Notes: generated by a model from the sequence alone, not told the origin. A stretch of 40,624 nucleotides of DNA from an uncultured Oscillospiraceae bacterium (GCA_904420435.1 CAJFVK010000005.1:1-40624), one strand, 5' to 3'. Positions 23,619 to 30,714 are shown, counted from the first letter of the stretch. A program made the numbers and translations.

Positions 23619-24035
23619 ATGGATCGGGAAAAATGGATGGACAACTGGAATAAGCTGAGGGAGAGCACCTGTAAAACCGCGGAGGACGTGGGGACCATCG
23701 CCAGGGCCGGCGCGGCCAAGGCGGCGGAAACCGCCCAGAATGTTGCGGCCTACGGCCGGCTGAAGGTCGCCGTGGCCGAGCAGAAGGCGGAGGTCAACCG
23801 GCGGCTGCGGGCCATCGGGGAGATGGTGTACGCCACCCACACCGGCGCGCCCACGGACAGCGATACCATGGAGGAGGCCCTGCTGGCCATCGACGAGCTG
23901 AAGAGCCAGATCGCTGCCAAGGAGAAGGAGATGCAGGCCATCCGGGGCGTCCGGGTCTGCCAAACCTGCGGCTGCGCCAACGATGCGGAGAACGCCTTCT
24001 GCAGCAACTGCGGCCAGCCCATGGGCCGGGACTGA
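23619..24035 (+). CDS. Zinc-ribbon protein with coiled-coil region, function unknown
   Basis: 138 residues from ATG 23619, chosen because AAAGGGGAGG lies 8 nt upstream. The N-terminal and central part is Ala/Lys/Glu-rich and helical, probably coiled coil (KVAVAEQKAEVNRRLRAIGEMVY and DELKSQIAAKEKEMQAIRG). The C-terminus is a compact zinc ribbon: CQTCG...FCSNCGQPM. Such small proteins are common in Clostridia with no assigned role. It follows the kinase gene closely and is followed by spoVB. Confidence 0.75.
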   Translation: MDREKWMDNWNKLRESTCKTAEDVGTIARAGAAKAAETAQNVAAYGRLKVAVAEQKAEVNRRLRAIGEMVYATHTGAPTDSDTMEEALLAIDELKSQIAAKEKEMQAIRGVRVCQTCGCANDAENAFCSNCGQPMGRD

Positions 24036-24088
24036 GGCCCCGGCTCCGCAAGCGCCCCAAATTCTCAAGTGGATAAAGAAGGAACCCC

Positions 24089-25681
24089 ATGTCGAAGAAA
24101 AATAAGCAGACTTTTCTGGGCGGCACAGTGATCCTGGCCGTGGCCGTGGCCGTGGTCAAGGTGATCGGCGCCCTCTACAAGATTCCCCTGGGCAACATTC
24201 TGGGCCGGGAGGGGATGACCTACTTCAACACCGCCTACAACATCTACTCCGTGCTCCTGGCCATCTCCACCGCGGGCCTGCCTCTGGCGGTGAGCAAGCT
24301 GGTGAGCCAGGCCAGGGCCCTGGGCCGGTACAACCAGAGCCGGAAGATCCTGCGGATGGCCATGTGGCTGTTCGTGATCCTGGGGGCCCTGGGGACGGCG
24401 CTCATGTACTTCGGCGCGGCGCCCCTGGCTTCCCTGATGAACAACTCCCTGGCCTACTGGCCCATCCGGGCTCTGAGCGTGTCGGTGGTGTGCGTGTGCG
24501 TCATGTCCGCCTTCCGGGGCTACACCCAGGGCCAGGGGAACATGATGCCCTCCGCCATCTCCCAGGTGATCGAGGCCCTGTTCAAGCTGGTGGTGGGGCT
24601 GCTGCTGGCCTGGTACGTGGTGGATGCCGGCATGGGCCTGGAGATGGGCGCCGCCGGGGCCATCATGGGCGTCACCATCGGCTCGGTCATCGCCCTCCTC
24701 TACATGCTGGCCAACCACCTGCGCCACTGGCGGGACGACCCGGCGGGGGAGGACACTCCCAACAGCGGCCGGACCATCATCAAGCGCCTCCTGATGATCG
24801 GCATCCCCATTACCATCGGCTCCTCCGGCATGAGCATCATCAACACCCTGGACCAGTCCATCGCCCTGGGCCGGCTCCAGGACGTGCTGCAGATCTCTGA
24901 GGAGGCGGCCGCCACCCTCTACGGGGAGTACAGCTTCGGCATGACGCTGTTCAACTTCCCCTCCTCCTTTATCCCGCCCATCACCATGAGTTTGATCCCG
25001 GCGGTGTCCGCCGCCGTGGCCCGGCGGGACCACCGGACCGCCAACAAGGTGGTGTCCGCCTCCTTCCGGCTGATCGCCCTGCTGGCCCTGCCGGCGGGGA
25101 TCGGCCTCTCGGTCATGGCCGGGCCCATCCTGCGGATGCTCTACCCTGCCCAGCCGGAGGCGGCCGTGGCCGCCACCTACCACCTGCAGCTGCTGGGCAT
25201 CGCCTCCATCTTCGTCTGCCTGATGCTGCTGACCAACGGCATCCTCCAGGCCCACGACCTGGCCAAGATCCCGGTGCTGACCATGTTCCTGGGGGGGCTT
25301 GTGAAGCTGGCCATGAACTATGTACTCATCGGCAACCCGGACATCAACATCAAGGGGGCCCCCATCGGCACCCTCACCTGCTACGCCCTGATCTCCGCCA
25401 TCAACCTGGCGGTGGTCTACCGGGTGGCGGAGGAGAAGCCCCGGTACCTGCATCTGTTCGGCAAGCCCCTGGCCGCCTCGGTGCTGATGGGCCTGTGCGC
25501 CCACTTCTCCTACCGCTTCCTCTCCGGCGTGCTGGGCAACACCCTTGCCACCCTGGGCGCCATCGGCATCGCGGTGGTGGTCTACCTGGTGCTGGTGCTG
25601 GCCCTGCGGGTCATCACCCGGGAGGACCTGGAGATGGTGCCCAAGGGCGACAAGATTGCAAGGATTCTGCATATCTGGTGA
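24089..25681 (+). CDS. spoVB: Stage V sporulation protein B-like lipid flippase (MOP superfamily)
   Basis: Integral membrane protein of 530 residues with about 14 helices, polysaccharide-biosynthesis/MurJ-like fold. It is thought to flip lipid-linked peptidoglycan precursor for spore cortex synthesis. N-terminal FLGGTVILAVAVAVVKVIGALYKIPLGNILG matches SpoVB, and FNFPSSFIPPITMSLIPAVSAA is a conserved central helix pair. Downstream hup-rqcP-yabP-yabQ-divIC is the classical spore-former order, which supports SpoVB over other MOP members. The mazG gene often found between spoVB and hup is absent here. Confidence 0.88.
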   Translation: MSKKNKQTFLGGTVILAVAVAVVKVIGALYKIPLGNILGREGMTYFNTAYNIYSVLLAISTAGLPLAVSKLVSQARALGRYNQSRKILRMAMWLFVILGALGTALMYFGAAPLASLMNNSLAYWPIRALSVSVVCVCVMSAFRGYTQGQGNMMPSAISQVIEALFKLVVGLLLAWYVVDAGMGLEMGAAGAIMGVTIGSVIALLYMLANHLRHWRDDPAGEDTPNSGRTIIKRLLMIGIPITIGSSGMSIINTLDQSIALGRLQDVLQISEEAAATLYGEYSFGMTLFNFPSSFIPPITMSLIPAVSAAVARRDHRTANKVVSASFRLIALLALPAGIGLSVMAGPILRMLYPAQPEAAVAATYHLQLLGIASIFVCLMLLTNGILQAHDLAKIPVLTMFLGGLVKLAMNYVLIGNPDINIKGAPIGTLTCYALISAINLAVVYRVAEEKPRYLHLFGKPLAASVLMGLCAHFSYRFLSGVLGNTLATLGAIGIAVVVYLVLVLALRVITREDLEMVPKGDKIARILHIW

Positions 25682-25761
25682 ATTCCGGCGGGGAACCGGC
25701 GAAGACACGGGAAAATTGCGAAAAAGAAGCGCATAACTTCCGGTATAACCACACAAAATAC

Positions 25762-25790
25762 TTGCAAACAGGGGAAATATGTGGTAGATT
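25762..25790 (+). promoter_or_regulatory. Sigma-A promoter of the HU gene
   Basis: TTGCAA, 17-bp spacer, TAGATT with TGG before the -10, about 57 bp before the start codon. Confidence 0.65.
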
Positions 25791-25847
25791 TTAGAGGTAA
25801 AAAACAAGAGGTATTCTTGTACCAAAGAATCAAAAGGAGATAACACA

Positions 25848-26123
25848 ATGAATAAGGCTGAACTGATTGCTGCTGTGGCCGAGAAGGCCGGGCTGTCCAA
25901 GAAGGATTCCGAGGCTGCCGTGAACGCCGCTCTGGACGCCATCACCGCCGCCCTGCAGGAGGGCGACAAGGTCCAGCTGGTGGGCTTCGGCTCCTTTGAG
26001 GTGAAGAGCCGCGCCGCCCGCACCGGCCGCAACCCCAAGACCAAGGAGACCATTGAGATCCCCGCCTCCAAGGTGCCTGTGTTCAAGGCCGGCAAGGCGC
26101 TGAAGGACATTGTGGCAAAATAA
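25848..26123 (+). CDS. hup: HU family DNA-binding protein
   Basis: 91-residue nucleoid protein that bends and compacts DNA as a dimer. [32 protein letters not shown] is the helical dimer body. [22 protein letters not shown] is the beta-arm signature with the conserved RNP tip, and [14 protein letters not shown] the C-terminal helix. AAAGGAG precedes the ATG. It has its own promoter, as expected for an abundant protein, and a terminator before rqcP. Confidence 0.97.
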   Translation: MNKAELIAAVAEKAGLSKKDSEAAVNAALDAITAALQEGDKVQLVGFGSFEVKSRAARTGRNPKTKETIEIPASKVPVFKAGKALKDIVAK

Positions 26124-26212
26124 ATCCCGCAGGGGGAGCGCCAAATTCCCGGAAACGGACGCTGGGCGTGCCGGCGGCGGTTCCCGGGGAGTGAAAGAGG
26201 CAAAAAACGGAG

Positions 26213-26240
26213 GCAGGGGCACAGCGGTGCCCCTGCTTTT
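26213..26240 (+). terminator. Terminator after hup
   Basis: 10-bp perfect stem GCAGGGGCAC with complement and AGCG loop, followed by TTTT. It lies 90 bp after the hup stop. Confidence 0.75.
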
Positions 26241-26275
26241 CTCTGCCGCCGCGGCGGAGAGGGAAAGGAGAAGCC

Positions 26276-26515
26276 ATGCGGCTGGATAAGTATTTGAAGG
26301 TGTCCCGCCTGATCAAGCGGCGGACTGTGGCCAACGAGGCCTGCGACAACGAGCGGGTAACGGTGAACGGCCGGACGGCCCGTGCCTCCTACGACGTCAA
26401 GGCGGGGGACGTGATCGCCATCCGCTTCGGGGAGCGGACGCTGACGGTGGAGGTGCTGGACGTGCGGGAGAACGCCGGCAAGGCCGACGCCGCGCTGATG
26501 TACCGGGAGATCTGA
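26276..26515 (+). CDS. rqcP: RqcP-type S4-domain RNA-binding protein
   Basis: 79 residues, almost entirely an S4 domain (MRLDKYLKVSRLIKRRTVANEACDNERVTVNGR). The family (YabO/RqcP in Bacillus, Hsp15-like) works with RqcH on stalled 50S subunits in alanine tailing during ribosome quality control. The small size and the hup-rqcP-yabP context support RqcP over other S4 proteins. GGAAAGGAG precedes the ATG. Confidence 0.88.
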   Translation: MRLDKYLKVSRLIKRRTVANEACDNERVTVNGRTARASYDVKAGDVIAIRFGERTLTVEVLDVRENAGKADAALMYREI

Positions 26516-26517
26516 GT

Positions 26518-26547
26518 GGTATAACCGGGACAATCCTCCCATATACT
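26518..26547 (+). promoter_or_regulatory. Possible sigma-E (sporulation) promoter of yabPQ
   Basis: GGTATAA, 15-bp spacer, CATATACT, a fair match to the mother-cell sigma-E pattern (-35 ATA-type, -10 CATA-type). In B. subtilis yabP and yabQ are sigma-E genes. There is no sigma-A -35 at the right distance. Confidence 0.5.
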
Positions 26548-26579
26548 GGGGTATCCATGGTTACGGGAGGGTGTGCCAT

Positions 26580-26858
26580 ATGGCCTATGAGCATCAGAAC
26601 TATGTCCAGCACCAGCTGACGCTGGAGGGGCGGGAGCGGCTGACGGTGTCCGGCGTGGAGGATGTGGAGCGCTTTGACGAGAGCTCCATCGTCATGTCCA
26701 CCGCCGCCGGCACCCTGGTGGTGTCCGGGGAGAACCTCCACATCGGGAAGCTGAGCCTGGACGGCGGCGAGCTCCACGTGGACGGCCAGATCGACTCCCT
26801 CAGCTATGAGGAGAGCGGCCGAAGCGGCGGCGGGCTTCTGAGCCGGCTGTTCGGCTGA
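26580..26858 (+). CDS. yabP: Sporulation protein YabP
   Basis: 92-residue protein of the YabP/YqfC family, a mother-cell protein needed for spore formation. Seen: HQLTLEGRERLTVSGVEDVERFDESSIVMSTAAGTLVVSGENLHIGKLSLDGGELHVDGQIDSLSY, the regular beta pattern of the family. ATG 26580 is chosen: GGGAGGG lies 9 nt upstream. The last base of the stop is the first base of yabQ. Confidence 0.92.
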   Translation: MAYEHQNYVQHQLTLEGRERLTVSGVEDVERFDESSIVMSTAAGTLVVSGENLHIGKLSLDGGELHVDGQIDSLSYEESGRSGGGLLSRLFG

Positions 26859-27493
26859 TGGGGATCGACATCGGCGGTCAGCTGGCCGCCTTCCTGGGGG
26901 CAGTGTGCCTGGGGATGGCCCTGGGGCTGGTGTACGACCTGCTGCGGGCCCTGCGGCTCTGGGCCGGCGGCCGGGGGATCTCCCTGCTGGACGGGGTGTA
27001 TTGCCTGGTGGCCGGGGTGAGCCTGTTCTACTTTACCCTGCGCTTCGGGGACGGGGAGCTGCGGCTGTACATGCTGCTGTGCACAGCGGGGGGCTTCGCC
27101 CTGTTCTTCCTCCTGTTCAGCGCCCTGCTCCGCCCCCTGTGGGACTTCTGGCGGGAGTGCGCCGCCGCGGCCCTGGCCATTGTGCTCTCGCCGGCGGTCT
27201 GGCTGCTGCGGCTTTTGAAAAAAATCCTGGTCAGGCAAAAAAAGCACTTCCTTTTTTTGAAAAAGTGGTTTACAATAATAAGAAAGCGGTGGCGGGTAGT
27301 TCTGCTGCGCCGCGGAAAGCCAGGAAAAGGAGGCGCTGCCAATGGCCAGAGAAGAAAAAAGAGCGCGCAGAAGAAGAAAAAGAGGCGGCGGGCTCCTGCC
27401 CGGCCTGATCCTGGTGGTGCTGCTGTTCGGTCTGGGCGTGCAGCTGTACCGGATCCAGGACCAGCTCCAGTCCGCAAGGGACGAAAAGAATGA
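26858..27493 (+). CDS. yabQ: Spore cortex biosynthesis protein YabQ, with an unusual C-terminal overlap into divIC
   Basis: Membrane protein of spore cortex formation. Residues 1 to about 120 hold four or so helices (LAAFLGAVCLGMALGLVYDLLRALRLW, ISLLDGVYCLVAGVSLFYFTLRFGDGELRLYMLLC, and FALFFLLFSALL), matching YabQ. Residues about 125-160 are basic. From about residue 162 the frame runs out of register through the start of divIC for about 150 nt, giving low-complexity Lys/Arg/Pro sequence (RRKKSAQKKKKRRRAPARP). The functional protein probably depends on the first 150 residues. Overlaps yabP by 1 nt. Confidence 0.85.
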   Translation: MGIDIGGQLAAFLGAVCLGMALGLVYDLLRALRLWAGGRGISLLDGVYCLVAGVSLFYFTLRFGDGELRLYMLLCTAGGFALFFLLFSALLRPLWDFWRECAAAALAIVLSPAVWLLRLLKKILVRQKKHFLFLKKWFTIIRKRWRVVLLRRGKPGKGGAANGQRRKKSAQKKKKRRRAPARPDPGGAAVRSGRAAVPDPGPAPVRKGRKE

Positions 27494-27650
27494 GCTGACC
27501 CGGCAGATCTCCGAGCTGGAGGAAACCAACCAGGAACTGGAGGAGGATATCGCCAACAGCGACGACCCGGAGATGATCGAGCGGATCGCCCGGGAGGAGC
27601 TGGGCATGGTGGTCCAGGGCGAGAAAGTCTTTTACAATATCGGCGGATGA
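27342..27650 (+). CDS. divIC: Septum formation initiator, DivIC/FtsB family
   Basis: 102 residues, bitopic division protein. A basic cytoplasmic N-terminus (REEKRARRRRKRGGG) leads into one membrane helix (LLPGLILVVLLFGLGVQLY, about residues 18-36). An extracytoplasmic coiled coil follows (QDQLQSARDEKNELTRQISELEETNQELEEDI), then PEMIERIAREELGMVVQGEKVFY, the family's C-terminal motif. AAAAGGAGG lies 8 nt before the ATG. Transcription probably comes from read-through of the upstream genes or an unseen promoter; a terminator follows. Confidence 0.93.
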   Translation: MAREEKRARRRRKRGGGLLPGLILVVLLFGLGVQLYRIQDQLQSARDEKNELTRQISELEETNQELEEDIANSDDPEMIERIAREELGMVVQGEKVFYNIGG

Positions 27651-27653
27651 TCC

Positions 27654-27692
27654 ATGCCGCCCCGGCGCAAGGCCGGGGCGGCATGTTGCTTT
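27654..27692 (+). terminator. Terminator after divIC
   Basis: 13-bp perfect stem ATGCCGCCCCGGC with complement and GCAAG loop, followed by GTTGCTTT. Confidence 0.7.
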
Positions 27693-27723
27693 AGCGGGGG
27701 CCTTTTCAGCGGCCAAAATGGAT

Positions 27724-27761
27724 AAAAAGGGGCCGCTGCCAATGGATTTCAGCAGCGGCCC
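27724..27761 (-). terminator. Reverse-strand terminator of the candidate small RNA
   Basis: 10-bp GC-rich stem with 12-nt loop and U5 tail when read on the reverse strand; no T run on the forward side. Confidence 0.75.
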
Positions 27762-27788
27762 AAGCGGGTGGGATATTGGAAAGCTTCC
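27724..27788 (-). ncRNA. Candidate small RNA, about 65 nt (new)
   Basis: The reverse strand has a complete transcription unit with no ORF. A promoter (27795-27823) predicts a start near 27788. Then come a 5' hairpin TGGAA-GCT-TTCCA, an unpaired C-rich stretch AATATCCCACCCGCTT, and a terminator hairpin with a 10-bp stem GGGCCGCTGC/GCAGCGGCCC, a 12-nt loop and a T5 run. The hairpin is followed by T only on the reverse strand, and the nearest gene to its left (divIC) runs the other way, so it does not serve a known gene. C-rich loops followed by a terminator are typical of Firmicutes sRNAs that pair with ribosome sites. It matches no known RNA family I can name. Expression is unproven. Confidence 0.5.
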
Positions 27789-27794
27789 ACTAGT

Positions 27795-27823
27795 ATAATA
27801 GCAAACTCGTCCGCCCTTGTAAA
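27795..27823 (-). promoter_or_regulatory. Sigma-A promoter of the candidate small RNA
   Basis: Reverse strand TTTACA, 17-bp spacer, TATTAT with TGC before the -10. Confidence 0.65.
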
Positions 27824-27830
27824 GAGGAGC

Positions 27831-27862
27831 CTTTGTCGAGGGCGGGGAGCTTTTGTCGAAAA
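27831..27862. promoter_or_regulatory. Two Spo0A-box-like sites, 20 bp apart
   Basis: 27851-27862 is TTTTGTCGAAAA, a perfect match to the Spo0A box core TGTCGAA with its T/A flanks. 27831-27840 (CTTTGTCGAG) has one core mismatch. Both lie in a direct repeat GGAGCYTTTGTCGA. They are about 47 and 68 bp upstream of the predicted small-RNA start, and about 100 bp upstream of the HPF promoter region. Confidence 0.55.
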
Positions 27863-27924
27863 CGGTCAGATGGGTCTCAAATGTGAATGAATTGTATATA
27901 TTTTATGAAAAGGAAAAGTGGCCC

Positions 27925-27953
27925 TGTACAAATGGTTGTACACATGATACAAT
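27925..27953 (+). promoter_or_regulatory. HPF gene promoter with overlapping inverted repeat
   Basis: TGTACA, 17-bp spacer, TACAAT with TGA before the -10. A perfect inverted repeat TGTACAA-N4-TTGTACA (27925-27942) covers the -35 and most of the spacer, so a repressor or activator site is likely. Confidence 0.6.
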
Positions 27954-27993
27954 GAAGATACTCCGAGAGGGGAACAACGAAAGGAGCGGTACC

Positions 27994-28536
27994 ATGAAGT
28001 TTACGTTTACATGTAAAAAGATCAGCCTCAACGACTCCATCAAAGCCTATGCTGAGAAGAAGATCAGCAAGCTGGATCGTTATTTTCAGGAGGAAGCTAC
28101 CGCATTTGTTACCTTTGCCGTGGAGAAGGATCACCGCTGCGTCGTGGAGGTGACCATCCGCGGAGGCAATACACTGTTCCGGGCACAGGAGGAATCCAGA
28201 GATGGGGATATGCGGGGCGCCATTGACGCGGCCTGCACCACCATCAACCGCCAGATCCGCAAGAACAAGACCCGCCTGGCCAAACGGCTGCGGCAGGACG
28301 CCTTTGTCACCGACTTGCCGGTGGAGTTCGACGTCAGTGAGGAGAAGGAGTTCGACATTGTCCGCACCAAGCACATCGCCGTCAAGCCCATGAGCAGTGA
28401 GGAGGCCATCATGCAGATGAACCTGCTGGACCACGACTTCTTCGTTTTCCGGAACATGGAGGACGTGATTTCCATTGTCTACCGGCGGAAGAACGGCGGC
28501 TACGGCCTCATTGAAACCGACGGGCTGGACGAGTAA
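27994..28536 (+). CDS. hpf: Long-form ribosome hibernation promoting factor (HPF/RaiA family)
   Basis: 180 residues, the long form typical of Firmicutes, which joins two 70S ribosomes into an inactive 100S dimer. N-terminal S30AE domain: residues 1 to about 95 (FTFTCKKISLNDSIKAYAEKKISKLDRYF ... AIDAACTTINRQIRK). C-terminal dimerisation domain: about 120-180 (FDIVRTKHIAVKPMSSEEAIMQMNLLDHDFFVFRNMED, IVYRRKNGGYGLIE). ATG 27994 follows AAAGGAG by 7 nt; the ORF-track start at 27853 lies upstream of the promoter. Possible control by Spo0A-like boxes and a palindrome fits a starvation gene. Confidence 0.93.
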   Translation: MKFTFTCKKISLNDSIKAYAEKKISKLDRYFQEEATAFVTFAVEKDHRCVVEVTIRGGNTLFRAQEESRDGDMRGAIDAACTTINRQIRKNKTRLAKRLRQDAFVTDLPVEFDVSEEKEFDIVRTKHIAVKPMSSEEAIMQMNLLDHDFFVFRNMEDVISIVYRRKNGGYGLIETDGLDE

Positions 28537-28579
28537 CCGCCCCGGCACCCGGCGGCGCGCCAACGCATGAAATGTACAA

Positions 28580-28613
28580 AAGGGCCCTGGAGAATGATTT
28601 CTCCAGGGCCCTT
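28580..28613. terminator. Strong hairpin after the HPF gene
   Basis: 15-bp perfect stem AAGGGCCCTGGAGAA with complement and TGAT loop. The clearer T-rich flank (CCCTTTTGTACATTT) is on the reverse strand, so it may end transcripts from both sides. Confidence 0.75.
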
Positions 28614-28851
28614 CGTCTGCAAAAAAGGCTAACAAGACCTTTTCGCAGATTAAATATGCCGTACCTTTCCCACAGCTGCGCAGCGGGAAAGTCCCCGCTG
28701 CGCGGGCCGCACGCCCTGCTTCGCAAGGCTCTGCGGGGCACTCGATTTCACTCGAGGCGGGCCTTGCCCCCTCGAGCTCCCCCTCCTGTGCTGCTTTTTC
28801 CTCCTGATGGGAGTTCTTCCACACGTGGAGGGAGCTGTGCTGTCAAAGGGC
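28614..28851. other. Gene-free region full of inverted repeats
   Basis: No supported gene in about 240 bp between the HPF gene and prmA. It holds AAAAGG/CCTTTT arms with a T run on both strands (about 28621-28647), CTTTCCC/GGGAAAG arms (about 28671-28690), a CCCGCTGCGC-rich palindrome, and paired CACTCGA copies around 28739-28757. GC content is high and the arms are regular, so it may be a repeated intergenic element. The small ORFs here lack ribosome sites. Confidence 0.45.
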
Positions 28852-29805
28852 CTACCGGCAGAGGAAGCTGAACCAGCCCTCGCTGCTGTTTGCCTCCTCA
28901 ATGGTGAAGCCAGCCTCCTCCAGCCGGCGGCGGACCTCCTCCGCCCGGTCGTCGATGATGCCGGAGCAGAGGAACCAGCCGCCCTCCCGCATCAGGGGCC
29001 GGACGGCGGGGGCCAGGGCGATGATCACGTCCGCCACAATGTTGGCCACCACAATGTCGTATCCGGTGCCGATCTGCTTTTTAAGCCCGCTGTCGGTGAG
29101 CACGTCCCCGGCCCGGACCGTGTAGCGGTCCCGGCCGATGCCGTTGAGGGAGGCGTTCTCATAGGCCACGTCCACGGCCTTGTCGTCGATGTCGCAGCCA
29201 AAGGCCCTGTCCGCCCCCAGAAGGAGGGCGGCGATGGAGAGGATGCCGCTGCCGCAGCCCAGGTCCAGCACCCGCATGCCCGGACGCACCAGCTTCTCCA
29301 GGGCCTGGAGGCACAGCCGGGTGGTGGCGTGGCTGCCGGTGCCGAAGATCAGGCCGGGGTTCAGCCGCAGGGCCACCCGGCCATCGCTGTTCGCCTCCTC
29401 CCACTCGGGGATCACCAGCAGCCGCTCCCCGATCTCCATGGGCTTGTAGAAGGCTTTCCAGTTGTTCTCCCAGTCCGCGTCCTCCACGTTGTCCATGGAG
29501 AGGATGGGGACGCCGATCTCCGGCCGCGCCTTCTCCAGGGCGCTGAGGGCGATCCGAACGGCGGCCAGGGCGGCATAGCCCTCCGGGCTGTCCTCCAGAT
29601 AGAAGGTGACCCGGCTCTTGCCGGACATGGACTGGCGCAGGTCCTCGTCCACATAGTCCCAGTACTGCCGGTTGTGCTCCAGAAAGTCCTGGAAATCCTG
29701 CTCGTCCTCGATCACCAGGCCCTCGATCCCCTGCTCCCGCAGCAGGTCGCAGACCGGTTCCAGGGCGTCGGGCCGGGCGTCAATATGCAGTGCCAGCCAT
29801 TTCAT
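28852..29805 (-). CDS. prmA: Ribosomal protein L11 methyltransferase
   Basis: SAM-dependent enzyme that methylates L11 (PrmA family). 317 residues. The N-terminal substrate-recognition domain covers about residues 1-100. Then WENNWKAFYKPMEIGERLLVIPEW, the conserved linker signature; NPGLIFGTGSHATTRLCL; motif I VLDLGCGSGILSIAALLLGA; and DIVVANIVADVII, the NI(V/L)A active-site motif. GGAGG lies 9 nt before the ATG. The degV gene precedes it by 42 bp in the same direction. Confidence 0.95.
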   Translation of the reverse strand: MKWLALHIDARPDALEPVCDLLREQGIEGLVIEDEQDFQDFLEHNRQYWDYVDEDLRQSMSGKSRVTFYLEDSPEGYAALAAVRIALSALEKARPEIGVPILSMDNVEDADWENNWKAFYKPMEIGERLLVIPEWEEANSDGRVALRLNPGLIFGTGSHATTRLCLQALEKLVRPGMRVLDLGCGSGILSIAALLLGADRAFGCDIDDKAVDVAYENASLNGIGRDRYTVRAGDVLTDSGLKKQIGTGYDIVVANIVADVIIALAPAVRPLMREGGWFLCSGIIDDRAEEVRRRLEEAGFTIEEANSSEGWFSFLCR

Positions 29806-29847
29806 AGGCGTTGTCCTCCGTAGCGGTGAAAAAAGTGTTCCCGGCGG

Positions 29848-30714
29848 TTACCGGTGTTTGCCCAGGAAGAAGAGGGCCATAGTGCCGGGGCCGCTGTGGT
29901 TGCCGATGACCGGGCCCACGTAGTTGATGTGGAGCTCCTGGGGGTGGAAGCGCGCCCGGACCATCTCCGCCAGCTCCTCCGCCTCCGCCAGGCAGTCCCC
30001 GTGGCTGATGAACACCACCGACGGGTCCTCCACCAGCTCCTCCATCCGGTCCGCCAGGGCCTTGATGGAGGCCTTCCTGCCCCGGACCTTGCTCACCGGG
30101 ATCAGCCGCCCCTCGTCATCCACGTGGAGAATGGGCTTCATCTGCAGCATGGTGCCCACAATGGCGGCGGCGGCGGAAACCCGGCCGCCCCGCTTCAGGT
30201 GATGCAGGTCGTCCACAGTGAACCAGTGGCACAGGTGGGGGATGGTCCGGCGGACAAACTCCGCCACCTCCTCCATGGACTTGCCCTTTTCCTTCTCCCG
30301 GGCGGCCAGATAGACCAGCATCCCCTGACCCAGTGAGGCGCACTTGCTGTCAATCACAAGGATTTTGCTGCCGGGGTAGGCCTCCTCCAGCTCCTGACCG
30401 GCAATCACGGCGGACTGATAGGTGGTGGACAGGGCGGAGGAGAAGCAGATACAGAGAATATCCTTTCCCTGCTCCAGAATGGGCTCCATAGCGCCGTGGA
30501 AGGCGGACACGTTGGCCGCCGAGGTGGAGCCCAGAGAGCCCTTACGCAGGCGGTCATAGAAAACGGCGGGGTCCAGCTCCCGCTTATCCAGGTAGTCCAC
30601 ATACTCCGTTCCGTCCTGGATAACGGAGAGAGGAAGGACGGTCAGATCGAACTGCTTCGCCATCTCATCGGTCAGGTCGCAGCAGCTGTCGGTCATCAGA
30701 ACATATTCCCTCAT
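29848..30714 (-). CDS. DegV family fatty-acid-binding protein
   Basis: 288 residues from ATG 30714, chosen because GAGGAGG lies 8 nt upstream and MREYVLMTDSCCDLTDE is the standard DegV N-terminus; the ORF-track start is 99 nt longer and lies before the leader hairpin. LGSTSAANVSAFHGAM carries the lipid-head contact Ser/Thr, and GRVSAAAAIVGTMLQMKPIL is the central signature. DegV proteins (FakB in Staphylococcus) hold a fatty acid for phosphorylation by FakA. FakA is not in this window. It is co-transcribed with prmA. Confidence 0.92.
   Translation of the reverse strand: MREYVLMTDSCCDLTDEMAKQFDLTVLPLSVIQDGTEYVDYLDKRELDPAVFYDRLRKGSLGSTSAANVSAFHGAMEPILEQGKDILCICFSSALSTTYQSAVIAGQELEEAYPGSKILVIDSKCASLGQGMLVYLAAREKEKGKSMEEVAEFVRRTIPHLCHWFTVDDLHHLKRGGRVSAAAAIVGTMLQMKPILHVDDEGRLIPVSKVRGRKASIKALADRMEELVEDPSVVFISHGDCLAEAEELAEMVRARFHPQELHINYVGPVIGNHSGPGTMALFFLGKHR

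Noticed and set aside
27730-27761. Hairpin as a second forward terminator for divIC
   Set aside because: Its T run is only on the reverse strand, and divIC already has a terminator at 27654-27692.
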